A stretch of 64,000 nucleotides of DNA from Boswellia sacra (Eukaryota > Streptophyta > Magnoliopsida > Sapindales > Burseraceae). The position numbers and the translations under genes were made by a program. Below the pieces are notes generated by a model, which worked only from the letters and a program-made list of their open reading frames with translations, had not been told where the DNA came from and ran no database searches. How positions within the stretch are numbered: the first letter of the stretch is position 1; each line of letters begins with the position of its first letter. The stretch lies in assembly GCA_013180625.2 (NCBI GenBank), contig SNVD02007200.1, forward strand, positions 186,001 through 250,000. The letters run 5' to 3'. Shown here piece after piece: positions 36,901 through 48,542 of this stretch.

Positions 36901-39900
36901 GGCAATCAAGTTTGACTAAAGAATAAAGTTGTCACTTAGGTGAGGCTGTCTGTAATGAGAATGAGGATAGTGTTCATTTTGAATTCAGAAATGCGATTTG
37001 ATTCGCTTGATTACTTTTGAACGATTGGCTTGGTATTTGTTCAAGTCAAAACATATGAGTTATGTGGTCTTTTTGACGATCAATATTCTATGATAGAACT
37101 ATGGTAGTTATTGGAAATAGACTTTTGGCAATGCTTGACATTATGTTGTTTGCATGATTAATTCTCTTGTTACTTGAGTTTCATTCATGATTTCTTCAAC
37201 ATTTGAGCATGATAGTCATGAATATGGAACCTTTTCACTACTTAGAGAAACATTATATAAATAAAGTGATGTGTTAAACATTTGAAGGACTCTACTTTGG
37301 ATTGATTGAGCCTTTTCAAGCCGACTTATGTAGGAATCATTATCCCTAGTGCACCCCGTTGAGCCTAATTAAGTCTTTTCTCTTTGTCAAACCACTAAAA
37401 TTCATCTTCACACTGAAATCTTTTCCACTTAATATCCTTCACTCAAAGCATATGGACATTCTAAAAAGAATATTGAGAGTTATGCTTACAAAGCAAGCAA
37501 GGAATTGAAAGAGGTTCCTATGCAATGCTATGCATTCAGAGAAAAGAGAACAAAAGGAGAAAAAGAGAAAAGAAGAAAAGAAAAAAAAAGAAGAAAAAAA
37601 GAAAAAGAAAAAAATGAGAAAGAGAAAAAGAAAGAAAATAAGTCATGTAACAAAATGATTGGTTTAGGAATGGAAAGCGGTGCTCTCGATTCAGTCATAA
37701 GATGATCTTATGACTATAAGTGAGATAACCTTATAATTCTCCTCATCATACCTTGATCTTAGCCTCGCAGTACAAGCTTGATAAAACCCTAATATTCCCG
37801 ATGTTGTGATTGACCTATATTTGTGGAGAGTGGTGTGAAAAGTAGGCTTATGTTGGTCCGTTTGCTTCAATATCTTTAGAGATTGATCACTAGCTTTTGT
37901 TTATATAAAGCTATTTGATTTCAAAGAGTGAAATATGATTGGCTACGCACACACACACACACGAAGAATCTCGAATGAAGTAATTCCAGCATTAGGGTTG
38001 AAAATGTAAAACAAATCACAATATTAATGTATTCTCTTTGAGCTATTGCATCTGAGGAATCTTTAAGGAATCCAATTGTGAATCAAATATCCACGACTCA
38101 CATCTTCTAACTCATTGAGTGTCTGGTGTGCTTTGTTTCTCTTTTTATTAAGGACCAATAAAGGTTGGAAACTGGGGGTAAGTAATGTGCGAGGATCACC
38201 AAGTGTTTGAATTAAGGGCATTCAATACATCCTATATCGGCACTTTCATGATGATTGGATACTTTTCTTGTCATACACATTGTGCTTAATGTGTTGGGAC
38301 ACTTTGGAATCCCTTGAGGGATACAAAGAAGCAAAGATAGCAGATAACACCAACTTTTTTCACATAAAGGGTAAAGATCCTTAACAGTTAAAGTGAAGAA
38401 TATGATAGAGGAATGCACAATAGCTTTGAGGAAAGCGATGTTGAGTTTATTTGGTAAAGGAATGTCCATCTAGCAGAAAACATTTGGTTCAAGCAATTCT
38501 CAATCTATCTGGGACTTTAATTAAGGTCGTCGCCTTAATTATCTTGTGAAGCTATGAGAAATGAGGAGACAAAGAGGTGTGACATTTGAAGAAGAATTAT
38601 GAGGTGGTTGTGGCAACTGATTCTCGAAATGGATGGAAGCGAAATTTTTTTTGCCAAAACTAGGGGTAAGGGAAATGCTTGAGTTTTATGGGGGGAACAA
38701 CAGAAACAGATTTGGGATATCACGCTATATGGTGACTGATAATAGAGAATAGTTTCAGATGAGGAATCTATCCCGAAGATACAGGATTGAGCATCATAAG
38801 TCATCCCCCTATAGATCGCAGTATATAAGCCAAAATGAAGAATGTCTAGCATCAAAAATCCCCAATACCAAAACAGACAAGAATCCTAAAATACCAAAAT
38901 GTCTTTTATTGCTTTCATCATCCAGTGCCATCAATTGGGTTATCTCTAGTGTTTTTGTCCATCTGTTGCTTAGCTTGCTCCTGTTCGACACTACTCTGTG
39001 AGCTGTCTAATGAAGTTGAATCCTTTTTCATCAAATAGGCAAGTTGAACCAAGGGTGTCGGTTCCTCTCATACTAAAGTTGGTCTATCTCTCATTGAAGC
39101 CAGCCACCTAGCTTGAGAAACCTAAGAAAAGTTAGCATAAGTGCATAAGCATGAAAGCATGCATACATGACATTTGCATAAGCATGTTAAGTAATTGTGC
39201 AGGGATAGGTAGAGAATAGAGAAAGTAGGAAAAAGGATGAAGCACAACATGTAGAACTGAAGAAGACCAACCTTCAAATGGATATAAGAGTTGAGGACCA
39301 CAAATAGTGACACATCATCAACCCTTAAGAAGTCAATTCGATCTCTACGTATGTTGGGGGTAAAGTGATGGTGACAATAATGTTTTCCGTGATCACAAGT
39401 AGGTAAAAGAAAAAGAAGTCTGAATAGTCATTGGTGAAAATCGGAAGAAAAAATTATGAAGTGACAATAGGCACATCAAAAGAAGCATGCAGTCCAAGAA
39501 TAGCCTTCAAAAGGTGAAACACAGTCAAACACTGGGAGCAGATGTAAAAGAAGAAGGATTAGCTTCTCCTGGAAAAGCAACAGCAATAGAAGATAGAGGA
39601 TCAACTCCCCATGAGACAGAAGTGTAACGCAAACTCAATTTAGTCAAATACTGGGGATAACCCGCAAAGGAAAAAGGATTAGCGCCTCCTAGAATAATGG
39701 TAGCAGCAGAAGAAGGAAGACCAACCCATTTGAAAATAATGATCTAGTTGAGAACTAATGTTGTGGGAAATATAGCCAACAAAAGACAAAGCGTGGCTAG
39801 GATGTAGTATCATAGTGAGACTCTGAATGGAGTGTGGGCATTGACCTTTCAAAATGCAGTCTAGAATGAGCGAAAAAGTAAGGATCAAAATGAAATTCGA

Positions 39901-40399
39901 TCAAGTGGTGACCAAGTTTTGCAAAGGAATATAACATTCCCCAGTGAAGAAGCTTAAAAACTTGCAGAAGAACCATGGTCTAGAAAAGGCTCAAGATGTT
40001 CAAAAAACTAAACCAGATTCAATCCCCATCAAAGCACAAAGAGTTGCACCAATATCCCAGGGAGCGCAAACCAATTCAGAAACATTGAAAGCGTGCAGAA
40101 TTACACCAAACAGATAGCATGGAATCAGGCCTGAACCCTTGCAGAATTTAGAATTTTAACAAGCTCACTCGAAGGATGTGAAATCGCATCCCTATAGAGC
40201 ACAAGATAGTCTTCAGAGAATGTCAAGTCACATTAGAGACTGCTAGAGAATGCAAAACAGTGTCAAAATCCTGACATGTGGAATCATTAAAGGTTTCCTT
40301 AGAGAGTATAAAGTCACGTTAGAGACTGTCAGAAGAGTGTGCAGCAACATCAAAATTTAGACACGCGGAATCACGTGAAGGTATCCCCAAAAAGCATAG
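36901..40399 (+). other. B2 non-coding internal tract
   Basis: About 3.5 kb with no pol motif in any frame that I can read. It includes a polypurine run (about 37,540-37,640; GAAAAAG-type) conserved in B1. Segment 38,745-39,357 has no counterpart in B1. Confidence 0.7.
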
Positions 40400-40640
40400 A
40401 TACCTGGATGAAAGCATTCAGAATTAGTCAAGCCCCTTGTAAAAGCACAGGCACCTAGATGAAAGCATCCAGTCTCAACAAAGCCTTCATGAAAGCATAA
40501 GCACCTAGATAAAAGGATCTAGTCTTAGTAAAGCCCTCGTGAAAGCACAAGCACTTGGATGAAAGCATCTAGATTTAAAAAAGCCCTCGTGAAAGCACAA
40601 CATCAAGATGAAGGCATCTAACCCCTAGTCGAGACCTCGT
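40400..40640. repeat. 50-bp minisatellite, about five units
   Basis: Reverse complement of the B1 array: GATGAAAGCATCCAGTCTCA and CCTCGTGAAAGCACAAGCAC type units. Far fewer copies than the about 30 in B1. Confidence 0.85.
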
Positions 40641-40844
40641 AAAAGGACATGCACCAGAATCTTTAGACTCAGAGTACTCAACTTCAATCTGACTAGAAGA
40701 GGTCTTCAAGCCGCCAAAGGGCACAACTTAGTTGGAGCAAACCACCAAGAGGTGTAAAGCCTAGTGGAATCTAGACATCAAGCCCGATGCAGGTAAGTGT
40801 AAGGTATAATATACTTCATTTGATGTTTGTGTTCCATAAACCCC

Positions 40845-40863
40845 TCCAAAGTAAGGGGTAAAT
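40845..40863 (+). other. B2 polypurine tract
   Basis: AAAGTAAGGGGTAAAT directly before the 3' LTR start TGTAAGC at 40864. It fixes the plus-strand orientation. Confidence 0.7.
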
Positions 40864-43088
40864 TGTAAGCATAGAAATTTTTCTTATGGTTTTGAGGCCC
40901 AATGATGATAGCTAGAGACATCAATCAGAAGTCCTCCCTAAACAAGCAAGGATACCGAGAATCAAACACCAAGAATGGGGTAGAAAGCCAAGTAGGCTTA
41001 GGATCGGTGCGGTACCGATGAGGGGAAGTGGTCAAAGACCCTAGAAATTATATATGTCCAATGCATACATGGATTGACCTTCACGGTGAGGTCACTATGA
41101 GGGTTGGACAGAACGTTGCCCTCCCAATGGGGCTCAAAGGTGGCTCCATCGACCTTAGACAGTAAACAGCGATGTTAGGTCTCAAGGAATTGGGCTAACA
41201 CCTATTCTTAGGGTTTATGCCTGAACTAAACAAGCCTGCACCTATAATAGAGGCGTGCTACTATAATAAAGGCATGCTTCTGTATTAGAGATGCGCTCTT
41301 GTAAGTTATAGGCTCACATCTGTAAGCTACAGGTGGACGCCTGTAGCTGTAGTGACACATTGGGAAAAGAACTCATTTTCAGACTACTGAGAGCTTATTG
41401 TTACGACCTACCCAATTAACTTGTTAGAGTGGCCCAAATATGCTAGAGGCTTAGCCCAGCTTCTAGAAAGCCCAAGCCCAAGCCCATCTTCTAGAATTCT
41501 CTAGCAAGATAAGCTCTAGAATTATCTCTTGTATTTATCTAGATAATTTATTAGATAATATTCTCTTGTACATATCTAGATAATTTAGTAGATAAGAATG
41601 AATTAGGACCCTTAGATTCATTAGATCTTAGCCATTCATTTGAGTGGTGGTTCACTATATAAACCCATCCAATGCTCATTTGTAAATCATCCACATGCAT
41701 CCACAGAAATCCAAGCATTGTAAAGCTTTCTAGTATAATACAAAGCTCTTTTGCTAAGCAACACTTGTCTCCATCTTTTCTCTTCTTTGCCTACAGGCTC
41801 TTCGGCTCAACGGTCCTTTCTTCTCCTTGAGCAAGAAGACTAGCATCAAGGCTTACTTAGCAACTTTCGAGTCAAGTTGCCTAAATGCCGCATGAGCGTG
41901 CTGCGCAAACCTCTAAGCTCGTGACATTATGTAAAGGATACTGACCCTTGGACCTTGGAAAGCAGTTTTGGGGTGTAAATATACCTAAAAACTCATATTT
42001 TGAGGGATTTTGAATATTTTCAAAAACTTTTTTTAGTATAAATATTTCTCAATATTTTCTTGGTGTTCTCGGGGTCCTCTAAAAAATTCTGAGGTGTTGG
42101 TACTAGTCAAAGATTCAGCTACCGATTAAATTCGGAATTTGGTAAGTTTTCTAAAGGCCTTCGCTTTAGTTTAAATATTCTATTTAGTTTAGTTTGTCAT
42201 GTTTAGATATAATTAGAAATAACTAGGTCATGCTTAGTTTAGGATTAGTTTAGTTAATTAGTAGTTAATTGCCATGCTTAGCATTAGTTAATTAGTAGTT
42301 AATTGTCATGTTTAGTTTAGGATTAGAGGTTTAATTAAGCATGTTTTGTAGTTAATTACATAGTTAGTTAGCCAATAATTTGTCATTAATTAGTCGTTAA
42401 TTATGCATGATTAATAGATAATTAGTGTGATGTTTAGATGATAATCATGCATGCTTAGTGTAGTTGATTAATGGTTAATGGTGCCATGATTAGTGTAGAA
42501 ATCACACATTTATATTAATTTTAATTTTAATCATGTATGTTATTAATAATGCTCTTACTTGATGACGGAAGACTAAGCTTGGAACTCCTTGTAGTTTATA
42601 ATGTTTAAATTATTTTATTGCAATTATTATGAGAAATTATTGTAATCCTCAATCCTTTCCCCCATATTTGATGGAAATGTAATCAATTCTCCTCCCACTT
42701 TCTATGTATGTATATACACTGCCAACACCTTATGTGTAATAAATAGATAAAAGCGGTTGTATGCATAATAAAACTTAGGATCTAGAGTGGATAATATTAG
42801 TGACCTAAAATCTAGAACTTAGTAAACCCATAGTTTGAGGCCGAACTAACGTCTGGACGGGTGTAACCTCTACCTAACTTCTCGAACCTGTCTCTGAAAG
42901 CATGATGGGTAGTTAGGTCTAGAAGCTAGTGATCGACTGCCATCGTCCAAAATTTTTCGGTGGTTATTTACCCGGATGGCAACTCTGACCGTTTCTTTGG
43001 GTCTTGTCTCTGTGATTTGACCTATACGACCCTCTGCGTGACCGAAAGGGAGCCCGCGCAGGAAACCGAATGTAAGAGGCCACTCACA
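40864..43088 (+). repeat. B2 3' LTR with nested solo LTR
   Basis: TGTAAGCAT to ACTCACA, 2,225 bp. Without the 528-bp insertion at 41399-41926 it is about 1.69 kb, close to the 1.76 kb of the 5' LTR. The two LTRs differ at many places, so the insertion is not recent. Confidence 0.88.
41399..41926 (+). mobile_element. 528-bp solo LTR inside the B2 3' LTR
   Basis: TGTTACGACC to CTCGTGACA; the ends form a short inverted repeat (TGTTACG / CGTGACA). It is flanked by TTAT on both sides (41395-41398 and 41927-41930), interrupting otherwise continuous LTR sequence. Inside is a TATA-like CTATATAAAC at 41654-41663 and AT-rich sequence consistent with a polyadenylation region. The family is not identified; an LTR retrotransposon remnant is the simplest reading. 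Confidence 0.8.
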
Positions 43089-43093
43089 TTCTC

Positions 43094-44333
43094 ATAAACA
43101 CCTATATATATTTATTAGACCTTAAAATACAATGGATCTAAGCCCATCAATATCCAAATCCGAGCCCAATTAATATAGTAACCCATCCCAACATAAACCC
43201 AAGCCTAATAATCATAACTTGAAATCAAGTCCAATAAAATTTCAACTCAACCCAACAATATAACTCAAGTCCAATAAAATACAACTTAAGGCCAAAGAAT
43301 AAATCTTGAATCTAAGTTTCCCAATCCTATCAATTAAGCCCATTCCCCATATATTAAAATACGCATAAACACGTGTTTATACAAATGTCCCTATACAGAT
43401 TAATATTCAATAAAGTATTACTATAGATCATGAGACATTTAAAATATCTTTATTCTAAATTTTTTTTTTGGACCCTACATCCCACCTGGTAATCCTTCAT
43501 AGGTCTTCATTCTTAGTCAATTTCTCTAACGTAAACTAATTCAACATAAGCATCACTTACAGAGCTCTCTACATAGTCACCCATATTCAAAGGAAACTCT
43601 AGAGTTGTATGCGTACAATGTTAAACGTTGATATGTACGATTAATCTTTGGTTTATAAAGCTAAGTTTAAGTAGGAAACATATAATTTTTCTTCCTAACT
43701 TAAGAACTTGATTAACGCCTAATATGTGAATTTTTTTTCATAATATTAATACGTAATTAGTCAAGACTTTTTTTCTCCTTCTTTGGTATAGTATCAATTG
43801 CCACATAATGTGACAATTAAGCAAACGGAAGGTTTGGATATTACAAAATGTTTACTAATGGTATTGAATCTTATCTATGAACAATCACTAGTCCAAGCTG
43901 TGCTTTGACAAGTCTCATGATACTCTAGGTTTGAAACGCCCTAAGAATACTCTCATAGTGAGGGAATTACTAAAATAACCATAAAGATTCACATTACAAA
44001 AGCCTCACAGAACAAGTAGAGGAAGAGATTTTTTTGGGCATTTTCCATATACGTCTTAAAATTAACATGTATGCGTCAAAATTTGATAAGGATATCTTAT
44101 GTTTTAAGTGATAAAGAAAATCAAACTTTTTTTTTCCAAATTTATTAGGATATAAAATTATATGTGATACTTTACCATTATCAAGTTATTTTTTTCTTTA
44201 ATAATTCTTTTAAATAGAAAACTAATTAGTCTAAGAGGACTAGATGTAGCACCATACCATGGGTCTCCTAATTAGGCTTGAAAGATAACATCTAACCTCT
44301 CTCACTCACACATAGTGTACATAAAAGTTATTA
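43094..44333. other. Spacer without recognisable genes
   Basis: AT-rich sequence right of B2. I see no gene or repeat that I can support. Confidence 0.5.
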
Positions 44334-44939
44334 TGTGACATCCCACATCGCTCAAGAATGATATGGTAGGATAGGTTAAATACCCTGTGAGTTCCTTAAG
44401 CTGGTAAAGGTCTTTTGGGTTACAAAGCACAACCCTAACTCCCCCAGCCACTTTGCCCCAACACCACCAACCCCCAACACCACCAACCCCCCCCCCCCAC
44501 CCCCCCCAGCCCAAAAAAAAAAAAAAAAACTATGGTGGACAATATTCAACGTGAGACAGGGTGTTACAAATGGTATCAAAGTCCATCCTAACCGAAAGTG
44601 TGGGGGTGAGGATCTAAGACCAACGTTGCAAGCTACCCTAGGAATGTAAGCCTAATCAAGCAAGGACGCTTGACTCCTAACAGAGGGGTGAATATTACAT
44701 CCCACATCGCTCAAGAAAGATATGTTAAGATTGATTAAATACCCTATGAGCCCTATGAGTTCTTTAAGCTATTGGAAGCCTTTTATGTTTCAAAGCCGTT
44801 AAATACTTTATGAGCCCTATGAGCTCTTTAAGCCATTGGAGGCCTTTTAAGTTTTAAAACCCTAAAACAAAACCGATAAAACCATGACGGAGTGTGTATC
44901 CAAAGCATACAATATCCAATAGTAGGCCGATGTGTTACA
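44334..44939 (+). mobile_element. TRIM-like miniature LTR element
   Basis: A 5' repeat 44334-44568 (TGTGACATCCCACATCGCTC to GTGTTACA) is followed two bases later by a primer-binding site TGGTATCAAAG at 44571, complementary to initiator tRNA-Met type primers. Next come about 110 bp of internal sequence, a purine tract CAGAGGGGTGAA, and a 3' repeat 44693-44939 (TATTACATCCCACATCGCTC to GTGTTACA). There is no coding capacity. The 5' repeat holds a C-rich run and an A17-like run (44,455-44,530). The 3' repeat holds a diverged duplication of about 62 bp. No matching target duplication was seen. Confidence 0.8.
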
Positions 44940-46218
44940 AGTTTATGTCTCAGTTATTACCATTTTATCAGTCATTTCATCGATACTTGACTAATGACTA
45001 GTTCTACCATTAAGCCACCTACGTAAGAAAATTTCTAAGCAGTATACTAAATCTTATTAAAACAAAGATAACACATCCCTTAAAATGTCTTATTGTGCTT
45101 TAGACTTCAACCGCATCAGATCTAGCATCTCTAATCACTTTGATTAATATTTAGGAGCTAGCTTTGCAATAAACCTATCTAGTACGTACGTTTACAAATA
45201 TATTGCTTTACTCATAAGCAATATAATTTTCCGACTATGGGCACAAATTTGAATATATTATCAAATAATCTTCTTTTAGCTTTAGTATAATTCTTTTACC
45301 AATAATGCTCTTTTACATTACATCAACCACATGACCACAAGAATATGTTAAAGTAGCATGCATCACACTATCACATTATGACAAAAAAAAAAAGATCATT
45401 ATAAAATATATATAATGATCCATAAGAACTCGCACATAAAGAATAAGCAAAATCCATTCTTCCACTTTCTTATCTTGGTCGCACCCTTTTAAAAAAATGT
45501 GTCTTTCACTTGAACACCGATAAGATCTTGATTATATTTACACTTTGTACATTAAATTTATAATTTCACGATTTAATTTATAAATATAATGTTTAGTTAC
45601 TATTTTTGTGTTATGTTGCCTTTCCAATATGTTGTATTTAATTATAAATATTTTATTAATTTATGTGATTTATATTTTTGTTTAACTTATTTTTACTATT
45701 TGAAAAATAATCTCATGTAATAAACAAAAATTCAATAAATTGACACTTGATTGAATAAAAAATAGAACCAAAAACAAATAAAAATTCCATAAACTATAAC
45801 ATATCAGTATAAAATAAATTTAATAATTAATGATTTGAAATAACATATTTAAAAGATTATTGGTTATTTTATTTTAATTTTTATCTAAAATAATCTAATT
45901 GAATTTCATTGGTTAATGGATATCATAATTAAAATTATAGAGATTGGTTTGATAGAAATTGAACTTTTAAACTTTAAAAAGATGGTGTAATTAGAATAAT
46001 GGGTATGTAGAGTGATCTTTTACTAATAAAATAATCTCATACAATAAAATTTATGAGTGATGCTACTCTTACAAACTATTTATACAAACTCACTCATACA
46101 AATATATGTGGCATTATTGAATAACTAGCACAATTAATGTAATTAAAACTTGAAATTTACTTATCCAATTATTAGTTTATATGAATTGAATCAATATTTT
46201 GTATAGATAGTTTATAAA
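44940..46218. other. Spacer without recognisable genes
   Basis: AT-rich, nothing supported apart from ordinary A/T runs. Confidence 0.5.
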
Positions 46219-46223
46219 AATAG

Positions 46224-48537
46224 TGTGAGCGAGGCTTCCATCTCGCCCTAAGCTTTTGCGACCTCAGCACTGTTTTCCAAGCCATTTTTGGAGCTTTAAG
46301 GTACCGTGGGTCAAGTTATGAAGACAAGCCTGAAGATCACAGAGTCGCCACCCAGGAGTAACCACGAAAATTGGGAGATGGTAATCCAATCCCTAGACCT
46401 AAACTACCTTCACTCCTTAAGAGATGGGCTTGGGAAATTAGGTACGGATCTTCGATCCTCCTGACAGAGTCTGGCCTCCACTAGGGTCTGTGGAGTTCTA
46501 CATTTTAGATTGTTAACTATTGTCCATCTTGATCCTATTTCATTTTAATACACACAACTAATTTTATCTTTTTACATATGAGGTAAACCCGCTAATAAAC
46601 TGATATAGAAAGAGGGACAAGAATTGAGTACATTTCTGTTCAGACATGGGGACATGGGATCGGGATCACAACCACTCTCATAATGTGATAATGTAAAAAG
46701 CATAAAATAAACAAGTCCCCAAGCAAAGAAATAGAATTAAAACACTCCCAAAATTACTCCATTCCAACCCAAATTGTGCCATGAACTACAACCGATTCAC
46801 CGTTAGAAAATGAACCTTCCACTAAACAATGTGGATCCATTCTTTTCCTAACCACCCTCATGGCCACATAACCATCAATACTTCCATAATGAAACACAAT
46901 CTCCCGTTCATCCAAACTGATTCCACACCCAACAAAGTGAGTTTATCTGATAATCTACACTTCCAAAATAGCAACAACATACCAAATGGGTTCCCCACCA
47001 AGCAATGTGGGTCTACCATCCTCCAATAACTCCTACATATCCTCCCTAACCTCCAATCTCCAAGGTGGATTTCTTGCCAACAATTTGAGCCTATCCACCA
47101 TCAATACCTCAAATCACCTTAAAATTAACATGAACTACTTCCAACTTCCAAATAAGCATATTAAAGCCAAAAGCCTGAGAAGTGAGCACCTTACCATCAA
47201 TGTGAGTCTGCTCACTACCCACTAGCTCCCATATTCATCAAATCATCTCAAGGCATCATCAACAATATACTAATGATGATCTCAATCAACAAGGTCGATA
47301 ATCATTATCGAAAAAGAAACTAATCACAAGAATTTTAACCAAACAAGTAAATATCTTTCATTCCATCTTACTAACATGCATTACTAACCTACTAAACATC
47401 ATAAAACCACTCAAATGAAACAAAAATCATGTCATATTCATAGAACTTAATAGGGCAGCCCACTTTTCGTGCAATTTCAACACATAAATGAAAACACAAC
47501 AAGCATTAAAAGCTAAAACCATACAAGTACTAGCCTTAATTAACATCTCCATCATTAAATCTTAGCAACATGCTCACTAACACCACAAAAAGACATGGAC
47601 AGCCCACTATTCATTCATTTCTAACATGCAAAGAAAAATATAAATGCCATTAAGCATTAACAACATGCAAGGATGAACTCTAATCATCATTTTTCATCTT
47701 TTAACCTAAAAACATGCACACTAACTATGCAAAATGAACAGGGCAGCCCACTAACTTCACATCATCATGCACACTTTCAATTAAAGAAAAAATCATATAT
47801 TAACATGTAGTGAAAAGAACATTAATCCTAACATGCTTATCTAACCATATATCATTAAAAAAAAAAAACATGTTAACAACTTCATAAATCATCAAAATTC
47901 ATAATAACAGTAAAGATGATATATAAAATACTGAAATGGTGATATTTATAATAGAAAGTAACAAAACAAAACATTTGAGCATAAAAAGTAAACTAAACAT
48001 ACTAAAATGCATCAAAACATATAAAAAATTCATAAAAATTACTTGTAGATATTAATAAACGAAAATATGCTTAAAAGCATAAAGTAAACAAGGCATTAAA
48101 CATAACAAGAAAGGTGGCAATGCATTTATTGCCATCGGGCTTACCAAACCGTCAAAATGGATGGGAGTGTACAAAACTCACAAGGAAAAGGCTCAAAAGC
48201 TCACAAAGAGGCGATTTTCAAGTGTTCAAAGGGCAGTAGAATATGTTTAGGAGTTGTTTTTGTGAAGAAAAGTCGAGAGAAAACAGTATAATACCTAAAA
48301 CTCTGGAGCTGGAAATACACTATGATATGCTATTGGCTAATGCCCTATTGGTGCGCGTGGAATGAAGTGTTTTCCAGGCCAAATAGCCGTCCAAAACCCT
48401 AGTTCTGCCCTATTGGACCTCAACTTCGAGCTTCGATTACATTTTTCAACGTTTTCCCACTCCGAATTCCATCTTGACTTGGTATTTTGGTTATCGTCAT
48501 CGGGCTTTAAACTATAAGCAAAATGTTAATGCTTACA
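46224..48537 (-). mobile_element. Solo LTR, 2.3 kb, distant relative of the B family
   Basis: TGTGAGCG to GCTTACA, flanked by perfect AATAG duplications (46219-46223 and 48538-48542). The first 250 bp share with the B LTRs the order of motifs GAAGACAAG, CAGAGTCGCCACC, CCAATCCCTAG and AAATTAGGTACGG. The last bases share AAACTATAAGCAAAA and AATGCTTACA. The middle differs. It carries a degenerate array (46,800-47,230) and three GGCAGCCCACT-type blocks spaced by about 144 bp. No internal element sequence is present, so it arose by LTR-LTR recombination. Several short open frames inside have no support. Confidence 0.88.
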
Positions 48538-48542
48538 AATAG

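Larger units (their letters stand above)
32181..43088 (+). mobile_element. B2: gag-only Ty3/gypsy LTR element, complete with target duplication
   Basis: Flanked by a perfect 5-bp target duplication TTCTC (32176-32180 and 43089-43093). Order: 5' LTR 32181-33943, primer-binding site 33945-33963, 55-bp repeat units, decayed gag (34,798-36,900), about 3.5 kb without recognisable pol, a short 50-bp array, a purine tract and 3' LTR 40864-43088. The internal region is about 6.9 kb and shows no protease, reverse transcriptase or integrase motif, so this family would depend on enzymes from another element (TR-GAG or LARD type). It is a close relative of B1. Confidence 0.9.

Noticed and set aside
44302..44579. 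Glycine/tryptophan-rich frames on the minus strand
   Set aside because: Produced by the C-rich simple sequence inside the TRIM 5' LTR.
46829..47225. Two overlapping Asn/Ser-rich frames
   Set aside because: They fall in the degenerate repeats of the solo LTR.
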